This document shows positions 56,004-63,225 of a stretch of 64,000 nucleotides of DNA, piece after piece. Under the pieces are notes generated by a model, which saw nothing but the letters and a program-made list of their open reading frames with translations, did not search any database and was not told the origin of the DNA. The position numbers were made by a program, and so were the translations under genes. Position 1 is the first letter of the stretch. Each line of letters begins with the position of its first letter. This DNA is from an uncultured Bacteroidales bacterium (GTDB taxonomy: Bacteria > Bacteroidota > Bacteroidia > Bacteroidales > Bacteroidaceae), in NCBI GenBank assembly GCA_902798685.1, contig CADBXO010000015.1, forward strand, positions 18,922-82,921. Reading direction: 5' to 3'.

Positions 56004-57398
56004 TCAAAACAATGGTTTCGACTTGACTGCTCCCACCCCCAATCTCCTTGCAAACAGTCTAGCAATATACTCATTGGCTGAACCCTCAGCTCCGTCAAGC
56101 CTCTTTTTGTCTGTCTCTCTCATGTAAACTGCATCGTGCACAGTGATAGACTTGATGCCATAGTCATTTAAAATATCCCGGCAGACACCTAGGCTTATCA
56201 AGCGGAACTCGTAAGGCATTATATCATGCACGAGATTTGAAACACTCTTTACACGGTACTTCTGTTCCAATTGATTATCGGCATTTATTACAAAATCACA
56301 GCGTGAAAAATCCGTCTCATCTCTTCTTGGATAATCCAAAAAGTAATCCCTCATGTATGGAAAAATTTTTTTGAAGAAAGAGTCCAACCGCCCATATGGT
56401 CGAGCCCATCCTGTGTCCTTCAAGTGTCCATCCTTCCTGAAATAAGATTTACGGGAGAAGCTCTTGTAGGCATTCAGTAGCTCTTTCGCCCGTTTCCTAT
56501 CTATACGATAATCGTAACACCTTACTATACGTTCGTATATGTCATCGCCCACAATAAAGTCAAGCATTCTGTTTGCTTCCACCATGAATGCCCTCCTCTC
56601 ATCTTCATTATCATATTCATTGTAATACTTCAAATAATAACAGAGGACTGCCATGAAAGAGCAGTGAGCATCCCATACCTCAATAACTGACTCGCCATCC
56701 CAGCGCACATCCTGGCGCTCTTCCTTAGTCATTAGATGGAACCTATGATAAAACCGACCGTCACTGTCTGAAAAGTGGCCATCCCCTAAGGAAAGACCGT
56801 TACTTAATATCAGTTCTCTATACCAGGATATGAATGTATCCCTAAATCCTTCATCTTTGTCGCTCGGAGATATGTTCACCGAAACCGGGGCTTGGGGCTC
56901 TGATAACTCCGGTGCACTATTCTGGCAAGATTGGTCAGCTTCCTGCAGAACCTTTTCCTTCTCACTTTGCTTTACAAACACCCAGTACGCAGATGGTGGC
57001 AGTTGGTATTCATATATGACTATACCTTCCTCCGGACTATCTATACACGGTATAGGTATGGGATAAAAGTTAGTATAGAACCTGTTGGTGATATTGTTCT
57101 GAACGAGTTCAGTGTGAAGCAAACCTACGGACTTCAAGACGTCAATCGCTTTTGAAAGCCGGATGTCATGTTTTGAGAACATCATCGCCGCAAGGTCCTT
57201 CTTGTCGATGTGTGTCACACCTTTACTTTTCATGTGCAATAAGAAGAAGTACAACCTAGTCGTATTATAGAGTGCCTTGGGTTGTACAATGTGACGCAAT
57301 CTTTCCCGTACGTTTGTTATACAAGCCTTCGACACCTCAATTGTGAGGTGACCTTTATCTTGGTCGTAGGGTTGTGTCATAGAAAGCTCATCAATCAT
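56004..57398 (-). CDS. Hypothetical island protein with possible polymerase-palm motifs, 464 residues
   Basis: A cytoplasmic protein not assigned to a family. The N-terminal quarter looks like a winged helix (IDKKDLAAMMFSKHDIRLSKAIDVLKSVG), followed by a Ser/Pro/Glu-rich linker. The C-terminal half has RFYHRFHLMTKEERQDVRWD and GESVIEVWDAHCSFMAVL, similar in layout to the palm motif A of single-subunit polymerases. About 160 residues further there is YGIKSITVHDAVYM, resembling motif C (V-H-D). This is a weak resemblance by eye; no polymerase finger motif is evident. A 28-bp promoter-like element stands just upstream. Expressed opposite to its neighbours. Confidence 0.6.
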   Translation of the reverse strand: MIDELSMTQPYDQDKGHLTIEVSKACITNVRERLRHIVQPKALYNTTRLYFFLLHMKSKGVTHIDKKDLAAMMFSKHDIRLSKAIDVLKSVGLLHTELVQNNITNRFYTNFYPIPIPCIDSPEEGIVIYEYQLPPSAYWVFVKQSEKEKVLQEADQSCQNSAPELSEPQAPVSVNISPSDKDEGFRDTFISWYRELILSNGLSLGDGHFSDSDGRFYHRFHLMTKEERQDVRWDGESVIEVWDAHCSFMAVLCYYLKYYNEYDNEDERRAFMVEANRMLDFIVGDDIYERIVRCYDYRIDRKRAKELLNAYKSFSRKSYFRKDGHLKDTGWARPYGRLDSFFKKIFPYMRDYFLDYPRRDETDFSRCDFVINADNQLEQKYRVKSVSNLVHDIMPYEFRLISLGVCRDILNDYGIKSITVHDAVYMRETDKKRLDGAEGSANEYIARLFARRLGVGAVKSKPLF

Positions 57399-57721
57399 AA
57401 TCTGTCAGATGTGTTTTATATATTATATACCAAAAAAACAAAAAGAGTTACTTTCATGGACTATAAGTTTGCAAATGATATACGGTTCCCCCAAAAATCG
57501 CAACGGGTTGCGAACATTGATACTGTATGTATTCTTTTTCTTCTTTTCTTCTCCCTCCCCACACATCCTACTCTTCCCATGAGTAGTACGTCCGATTGTG
57601 TTCCAGAAGCCTTATGGATGGGGTACCCGAAAACAGGAGAAATAGAACCAGTTTTAGGCTATCCAACGGAAAAACTCCTATCTTTGCCAACATACATTCG
57701 GATACTACCTAGACCAATCAC
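57399..57721. other. Intergenic region between the polymerase-like and MmeI-like genes
   Basis: A 323-bp region without a credible gene. It holds copy 2 of the 28-bp promoter-like element (57,418-57,445) and, in the plus direction, TAAGTTTG (57,463-57,470), a possible -7 element for the MmeI-like gene. The palindrome CGCAACGGGTTGCG lies at about 57,498-57,511. Confidence 0.5.
57418..57445 (-). repeat. 28-bp promoter-like element, copy 2
   Basis: The minus strand reads CTTTTTGTTTTTTTGGTATA then TAATATAT; the last bases are 20 nt before the start codon of the 464-residue gene. Matches the copy at 54,074-54,101 at 25 of 28 positions. Confidence 0.55.
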
Positions 57722-60490
57722 ATGCAGAAGAATAAGCAGGCAATGGCAGCAGCTGAGTTCGCTGCCAAATGGAAGGACAGAGGCTATGAGAAAGGTGAGA
57801 GTCAGAAGTTTTGGCTGGAACTGTTACAGACCGTACTCGGTGTCGAGAACCCTTATGACCTCATCACCTTTGAAGACCAGGTGCATCTCGACCACACAAG
57901 TTTCATCGATGGGCACATCGAGGTTACCCACGTGCTGATAGAACAAAAGAGCATAGACAAAGACCTGCGCAAGCCCATCAAGCAGAGTGACGGTTCGTTG
58001 CTCACCCCGTTCCAACAAGCCAAAAGGTACTCGGCCGACCTTCCTTATTCTCTTAGACCTCGCTGGGTGGTTACCTGTAACTTCAAGTCATTCCTGGTTT
58101 ATGATATGGAGCAGCCCAATGGCGAACCCTGGGAGATTCTTCTTGAAAATCTAGAAACCGACTATTACCGTCTGAACTTCCTCGTAGATACCGGAAGCGT
58201 CCACCTCAAACGGGAGATGGAAATCTCATTGCAGGCAGGTGATATGGTTGGTCAAATATATGAGAAACTGCTTGCGCAGTACCGGGATCCCGAGAACAAG
58301 GAGTCACTCAAAAGCCTGAACATTCTGTGCACTCGCCTGGTATTCTGTCTTTACGCTGAGGATGCAAACATCTTTGGCCGTCATGACATGTTTCACGATT
58401 ATCTGGCACAGTACAAGCCTGGGCAAGGTGATATGCGACGTGCACTGATAGACCTGTTCGCAGTGCTTGATACTCCTGTATCAGAGCGTGACCCATATCT
58501 TCCAGATGACCTCAAAGCATTCCCATATGTCAACGGTGGGTTGTTTCGCGAACGTAATATAGAGGTTCCACGCTTCACAGAAGAGATAGCCTCTCTGTTA
58601 CTTGACAAGGCCAGTCTTGAAATAGATTGGAGTCACATCAGCCCAACAATCTTTGGTGCTGTGTTTGAAAGTACCCTTAACCCTGAGACTCGTCGTAGTG
58701 GTGGTATGCACTATACCTCCATAGAGAACATCCATAAGGTAATAGACCCCCTATTCCTTGACGGACTCAAAGCGGAACTGGAAGAGATAAAGGCATCCGG
58801 GAACAGGAACCGTAACAGACTACTTGCATTCCAGGACAAACTGGCAAGTCTCAAATTCTTCGACCCAGCCTGCGGTAGCGGTAACTTCCTTACTGAAACA
58901 TACCTATGTCTCCGTCGTATGGAGAATGAGGTTATCAGGGAGCTGTACAAGGGACAAGGGTTCCTTGGTGGTATAGTAAACCCTATCCGTGTCAACCTTA
59001 ACCAATTCTATGGTATAGAAATCAATGACTTTGCCGTTACCGTAGCTAGTACAGCCCTATGGATAGCAGAGGCTCAGATGATGATTGAAACAGAAGGTAT
59101 CGTACAGAATGACCTAGGCTTCCTTCCTCTGAAATCATATAGCCACATCGTGGAAGGTAATGCTCTTCGCATGGACTGGGAAGAGGTTGTACCCAAGGAT
59201 GAGCTCAACTACATAATGGGTAATCCACCATTCATTGGTGCACGAATGAAAGATGATGCCCAAGCAGAAGACGTTATTCATGTATTCGGTGCTAAGTGGA
59301 AGAATGTAGGAAACCTTGATTATGTTGCCTGTTGGTACAAAAGAGCAGTAGAACTCATGGCTGGTACATCTATCAGAGCCGCACTTGTATCTACCAATTC
59401 AATCTGTCAAGGTGAACAGGTAGCAAACCTTTGGCAACCATTGATGAATGAATATGGTGTCAATATCAACTTTGCATACCGCACTTTCCGATGGGATAGT
59501 GAAGCTACTCTTAAAGCACATGTGCATTGCATTATTGTCGGATTCAGCCTTCAATCTATAAAACCCTGTATAATCTTTGATGGTGATAATTATCAAAAGG
59601 TTGACCACATCAATGCATACCTGTTGGATGCTCCTGACATCTTCATCAATAACAGACAGCATCCATTATGTAGTGTTCCAGAGATTGGAATAGGTAATCT
59701 GCCTATTGATGGAGGCAATTATCTTTTCACCAAAGAACAAATGGAAGACTTCATTAAGTTAGAACCGAAGTCAGCCAATTATTTCAAACTATGGTATGGC
59801 TCTGAGGAATTCATCCACCGGAGTCCACGTTATTGCCTATGGTTGGGTTGTTGTTCTCCTTCTGAACTTAGGCAGATGCCTCATTGTCTAAAAAGGGTGG
59901 ATGCCGTTCGTTCTTTCAGATTAGCCAGTAAACGTGAAGCAACAAAAAAACTTGCTGATAATCCTATTCATTTCAGTACTGAGAATATGCCCTCTGGGAA
60001 TTATATAATAGTGCCCAAGGTCTCATCTGAGAGAAGGCGTTACGTTCCAATGGGAGTTATGGAACCCAATGTCCTAGCCAGCGACCTAGTCTTTCTAATA
60101 CCTGATACCACTCTGTACCATTTTGGCATTCTTGAAAGTAATGTTCACATGGCATGGATGCGTGCCGTTTGTGGAAGATTGGAGATGCGTTATCGATATT
60201 CTAAGGATATAGTTTACAACAATTTCCCCTGGCCATCTCCGACAGATGCTCAGAAAACCAAGATAGAACAGACAGCCCAGGCCATCCTTGATGCCCGTGC
60301 TTTATACCCAGACAGTAGCTTAGCCGACTTGTATGATGAGGTTACTATGCCAATAGAACTCCGACGTGCGCATCAGGATAATGACCGTGCCGTGATGGAA
60401 GCCTATGGGTTTGAAGTAAAGACAACCACTGAGAGCAGTTGCGTTGCCAAACTCTTTGAACTGTACCAATCACTGGCCAACCAAAAGTAA
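57722..60490 (+). CDS. MmeI-like type IIL restriction-modification enzyme
   Basis: A 922-residue single-chain enzyme, the usual length of the family. A PD-(D/E)xK nuclease-like N-terminus has FIDGHIEVTHVLIEQKS (D63, E74, K76). A helical spacer leads to the N6-adenine methyltransferase, with DPACGSGNFLTETYL near residue 380 and the catalytic NPPFIGARMK near 500. The target-recognition domain and C-terminal helical part follow (SPRYCLWLG, RYRYSKDIVYNNFPWP). It methylates one strand of an asymmetric site and cuts unmethylated DNA. The start is ATG at 57,722, the first in the frame. No separate specificity subunit or partner is present, as expected. Confidence 0.9.
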   Translation: MQKNKQAMAAAEFAAKWKDRGYEKGESQKFWLELLQTVLGVENPYDLITFEDQVHLDHTSFIDGHIEVTHVLIEQKSIDKDLRKPIKQSDGSLLTPFQQAKRYSADLPYSLRPRWVVTCNFKSFLVYDMEQPNGEPWEILLENLETDYYRLNFLVDTGSVHLKREMEISLQAGDMVGQIYEKLLAQYRDPENKESLKSLNILCTRLVFCLYAEDANIFGRHDMFHDYLAQYKPGQGDMRRALIDLFAVLDTPVSERDPYLPDDLKAFPYVNGGLFRERNIEVPRFTEEIASLLLDKASLEIDWSHISPTIFGAVFESTLNPETRRSGGMHYTSIENIHKVIDPLFLDGLKAELEEIKASGNRNRNRLLAFQDKLASLKFFDPACGSGNFLTETYLCLRRMENEVIRELYKGQGFLGGIVNPIRVNLNQFYGIEINDFAVTVASTALWIAEAQMMIETEGIVQNDLGFLPLKSYSHIVEGNALRMDWEEVVPKDELNYIMGNPPFIGARMKDDAQAEDVIHVFGAKWKNVGNLDYVACWYKRAVELMAGTSIRAALVSTNSICQGEQVANLWQPLMNEYGVNINFAYRTFRWDSEATLKAHVHCIIVGFSLQSIKPCIIFDGDNYQKVDHINAYLLDAPDIFINNRQHPLCSVPEIGIGNLPIDGGNYLFTKEQMEDFIKLEPKSANYFKLWYGSEEFIHRSPRYCLWLGCCSPSELRQMPHCLKRVDAVRSFRLASKREATKKLADNPIHFSTENMPSGNYIIVPKVSSERRRYVPMGVMEPNVLASDLVFLIPDTTLYHFGILESNVHMAWMRAVCGRLEMRYRYSKDIVYNNFPWPSPTDAQKTKIEQTAQAILDARALYPDSSLADLYDEVTMPIELRRAHQDNDRAVMEAYGFEVKTTTESSCVAKLFELYQSLANQK

Positions 60491-60606
60491 CTATCTTTCA
60501 TTTCATCATCCCGATGTCTATGGGGCTTCATATGGGCCCGTCTAAGCGACTATCACATCTTGCCGATACATAGTCTAGGAAAAAGATATGAGCCTTCTGC
60601 GGGGAA

Positions 60607-60635
60607 AATAAACAGCCAAATATGGGCTGTTTATT
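60607..60635 (+). terminator. Hairpin downstream of the MmeI-like gene
   Basis: A perfect 11-bp inverted repeat AATAAACAGCC / GGCTGTTTATT with a 7-nt loop. The following T-run is weak, so it may be a terminator or a recombination-related repeat. Confidence 0.55.
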
Positions 60636-60685
60636 CATGGAAATATACGGAAGTATTCCTGAAAGAAAAAACCGACAATAGTTCT

Positions 60686-60737
60686 CAGCTAATATCAGCT
60701 AATCACATGATAATGTGACGTTTATTTACTACATTTG
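60686..60737 (+). promoter_or_regulatory. Promoter and operator of the resolvase gene
   Basis: TACATTTG (60,730-60,737) is a good -7 element. Upstream lie a 10-bp-spaced direct repeat CAGCTAAT (60,686-60,693 and 60,696-60,703) and the 16-bp palindrome TCACAT-GATA-ATGTGA (60,703-60,718), overlapping the -33 area. These are likely operator sites. Confidence 0.55.
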
Positions 60738-60760
60738 TATATAACCATAAAGGAAGGGAT

Positions 60761-61393
60761 ATGGCAAATGTAGTACTACTATGTAGAGTCTCCACAAACA
60801 GACAGGATTATCATCGACAGGTGGCTGAGTTGACACAGTTTTGTGCTCAGTCCGGGTGGAACATCTGTAAGGTGTTCGCTAACAAAGTGAGTGGGGCAAA
60901 GGACATTGAGGAACGTCCTGAGATACAGGAACTAATAGAATATGTGAAGGGCAACAAGGTTGACAAGGTTGTGTGCCTCGAAATCTCTCGCCTGGGTAGG
61001 AATACCCTTGAAGCATTGAAGGTCATCAGACTTCTTACAGATAACGGTATCGCGTTGTATGTCAAGAACTATAACTTGTGTACCCTGAACGAGGATGGCA
61101 AACCCAATGCTGTGGCCAGTCTCATTTGCACCATCTTACTAGAAATCGCTCAAATGGAAAGGCTCACAATTGCAGAACGTATGGCAAGCGGAAGGAAGCA
61201 GTATATTGAAAGGTGTAGGGCAGAGGGTATCAAAATGGGTAGGCCGAGCACCTACCGCAAAAGTGAAGACAAATACAAGGCACAGTATGGAAAGGAGATT
61301 TCACTGCTTCGCAAGGGCATCAGCTTGCGCAACGTGTACTCACTTACGGGAACCTCTATAAACACTCTGAGGAGATTGAACGCATTTGTGTAG
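60761..61393 (+). CDS. Small serine recombinase (resolvase/invertase)
   Basis: A 210-residue recombinase of the resolvase/invertase class. LLCRVSTNRQDYHRQ holds the nucleophile Ser11. ISRLGRNTLEALKVIRLL and a long helix E (AQMERLTIAERMASGRKQ) lead to a C-terminal helix-turn-helix (GISLRNVYSLTGTSINTLRRL). RBS AAAGGAAGGG precedes the ATG. It should act at short inverted sites nearby and could drive either resolution or inversion. Its site is not known, but the non-coding block downstream is a candidate. Confidence 0.9.
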   Translation: MANVVLLCRVSTNRQDYHRQVAELTQFCAQSGWNICKVFANKVSGAKDIEERPEIQELIEYVKGNKVDKVVCLEISRLGRNTLEALKVIRLLTDNGIALYVKNYNLCTLNEDGKPNAVASLICTILLEIAQMERLTIAERMASGRKQYIERCRAEGIKMGRPSTYRKSEDKYKAQYGKEISLLRKGISLRNVYSLTGTSINTLRRLNAFV

Positions 61394-61414
61394 TAGTGTC
61401 ATGACAGATATGAT

Positions 61415-61440
61415 GGGCGGCCATTGCGGTCGCCCTTTTT
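61415..61440 (+). terminator. Terminator of the resolvase gene
   Basis: The stem GGGCGGCC / GGTCGCCC (one G-T pair) with loop ATTGC, followed by T5, lies 21 nt past the stop codon. Confidence 0.85.
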
Positions 61441-61561
61441 CATATTCAGAGTGTATCATAACCCCGATTGTGTCAATTTAATATCACCTGATTGTTGATG
61501 CCCTTATACACGGTGTGTCAACAAAATACAAAAACTTAAAGTGACTGCAACAGGATACAGA

Positions 61562-62081
61562 AGGAGGACGACGGGGACCTACGCCCAGATTTACACGTGA
61601 CATGACGGTTCCCCTGGAAGAAGCCAGATGGTCCTCCTGTTTACGGGCTGGTCACACTGTGGAGTTCTCCCTGTCACATGGATACTGAGAGCTATATATT
61701 GCAGCTGGTATTCCATTCTTCTCCGGAGCATTAGCATCATGCAGCTGTATCCGGCGTGACATTTCCGTGTGACGCGTCAAGACGCTATCGATGAGATGGT
61801 TATGACATCCTCACCGGTTCGAGTCAGGTTGCGTTTCCATGTCACGCAGAAGTCAAGAGGGCCATGCAGCATCATGCTAGCTGTAAGTTTTCTGGGTAAA
61901 GAGTAAGGGGTGGCATTCACACAAGGCGGTGAATGACCACAAACATCTAGTTATACCCTCCATTAAGCCTTACCAATCGCAATAGTGAAACTGCGATACA
62001 TTGCTAGTCAGGTATTTACGTTCACAACATAGTACCAGTTATCAGGCTTGCCGATAACGCCAGAAGGAATCGATGCATCGA
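61562..62081. other. Non-coding block of serial inverted repeats (possible structured RNA or recombination site)
   Basis: About 520 bp without a credible gene. The first hairpin has an 8-bp outer stem, AGGAGGAC / GTCCTCCT (61,562-61,569 and 61,631-61,638), around an inner GGGGA / TCCCC. Others are TGGATAC / GTATTCCA (61,679 to 61,715), TGCGT / ACGCA (61,830-61,848), GTGGCATTCAC / GTGAATGaCCAC (61,910-61,940), ATCGCA / TGCGAT (61,976-61,997), GTTATC / GATAAC (62,038-62,058) and TCGATGCATCGA (62,070-62,081). There is also a distant 9-bp pair, CGTGACATG / CATGTCACG. No match to a known RNA is recognised. Confidence 0.5.
61733..61885 (+). repeat. Near-direct repeat AGCATCATGC(T)AGCTGTA
   Basis: The copy at 61,733-61,749 and that at 61,868-61,885 differ by one inserted T. 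Both lie in the non-coding block, 135 bp apart. Confidence 0.6.
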
Positions 62082-62149
62082 AAACATACATATTTTTCTA
62101 AAATTTATGCATATTTTCTGCAAATATATTCATAATCCATCAAAAATGT

Positions 62150-62959
62150 TTATGGGCAGACGGGACGAACAGTATGAGCTTGGTTACGGGCTGCACTTTC
62201 ATACAAACTTTTAAAACCAGGAGTAATATACAGAAAGCATGCGCTTTCAGCAAAATGTTCACTGGGAGTTGTAGTCCAGTAGAAACCGATGTTACCTGAG
62301 AGCCTCAGTTCAGAGAGACTGCGTAGCCCTGCTGCCGGGAGGAATATTGAGCGGTCTGTATATCCAGGCTTATTGCTGGTAACCAAAAAACCATTCACAC
62401 CTTTCTGTGTTGTCCATGTCCAAGTACAATTCTGTATGAGTTCATCAAACTCTTCTCTGGACGGCATACGCCATTTTCCACCCCACTCCTTGTGAGCCAC
62501 ATCGTTCTCTATATCCAGAGTGTTCTTATCGTTTACTGCGCTACCACCATTAACAAATTTGTAATTATTGGGCTCATAAGACTCTTTTGTTTCAACCTCA
62601 CCCCAGGCAAAATAATCACCATATTCCTCAGGCCTTTCGGCCCCCACATTACACATGGCCCACTTGACACTCAGGCCCAGGTCAACATACCCATAACCGT
62701 TCTCAAATTTAGTATTAACAAATGACGCCTCATCATCAAATACCATACCATAACCAGGTATGCGCTCTAATTCCTCTATGGCTTCATCTATTGACATAAG
62801 AACCGTATCAATTTTTACACCAGCAACACCTCTTATCACATTACCTGAATTCTGGGCCGATGCATGATTGCAAATAACTGACAACAATGACAATGACACA
62901 AAGTATACCACCTTGCACCACCCCTTAGCCAACAAAACCTTTATTCTGCGTATTTTCAT
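62150..62959 (-). CDS. Secreted FISUMP-domain protein
   Basis: A 269-residue exported protein. An atypically long N-terminus (MKIRRIKVLLAKGWCK) precedes the hydrophobic VVYFVSLSLLSVI of the signal peptide. After a 60-residue segment of unknown type comes the FISUMP domain: YGYVDLGLSVKWAMCNVGAE, YFAWGEVETK, WGGKWRMPSREEFDELIQNC and a C-terminal AHTVRPVCP. The conserved Cys and Trp positions of the domain are kept. A -7 element TACTTTTG lies at 62,983-62,990. Function unknown; such domains occur as many paralogues in one genome. Confidence 0.85.
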   Translation of the reverse strand: MKIRRIKVLLAKGWCKVVYFVSLSLLSVICNHASAQNSGNVIRGVAGVKIDTVLMSIDEAIEELERIPGYGMVFDDEASFVNTKFENGYGYVDLGLSVKWAMCNVGAERPEEYGDYFAWGEVETKESYEPNNYKFVNGGSAVNDKNTLDIENDVAHKEWGGKWRMPSREEFDELIQNCTWTWTTQKGVNGFLVTSNKPGYTDRSIFLPAAGLRSLSELRLSGNIGFYWTTTPSEHFAESACFLYITPGFKSLYESAARNQAHTVRPVCP

Positions 62960-63225
62960 AACTGCGTTCGCTTATCTGCAAGCAAAAGTAATTCTCAAAT
63001 CAACAAACACCTAGCATTAGGCGTTGCAAAACTGTTGCAATCACTTTACGGCCTTATACTTCGCTGCCAGTCTGCACAGCACATCCAACTCCTCTATGAG
63101 CCGGGATCGAACCCGTTCCTTGTTTTAGTTCGCCACAGCGAACGCGCTCCCTATGGTCGCTTGGCGGCCCTCCGGGACCGCTCTCGCTCGCATACTCGCT
63201 TCGCCCCAATACGTTTTCTCACGGA
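62960..63225. other. Intergenic region with tRNA-like fragment and GC-rich hairpins
   Basis: 63,098-63,115 on the minus strand reads CGGGTTCGATCCCGGCTC, the T-arm and acceptor edge of a tRNA. Just right of it are two hairpins, GTTCGC-CACA-GCGAAC (63,128-63,143) and GCGG-CCC-TCC-GGG-A-CCGC (63,163-63,180), and CTCGCT repeats. No complete tRNA can be folded. It may be the remains of a former insertion site. Confidence 0.5.

Noticed and set aside
57282-57938. 218-codon plus-strand frame over the start of the MmeI-like gene
   Set aside because: It overlaps the 464-residue gene and the MmeI-like gene in another frame, and has no family pattern.
61597-61845. Known Tn3-type res site
   Set aside because: The hexamer TGTCAC resembles only part of the res half-site, and the spacing does not match sites I-III.
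61394-62149. CRISPR array or group II intron in the non-coding block
   Set aside because: There are no regular repeat-spacer units, and no recognisable domain V or reverse transcriptase gene.
52178-63115. tRNA-Leu and the T-arm fragment at 63,098-63,115 as attL/attR
   Set aside because: The two are in opposite orientation, and the shared bases are mainly the general T-loop consensus.
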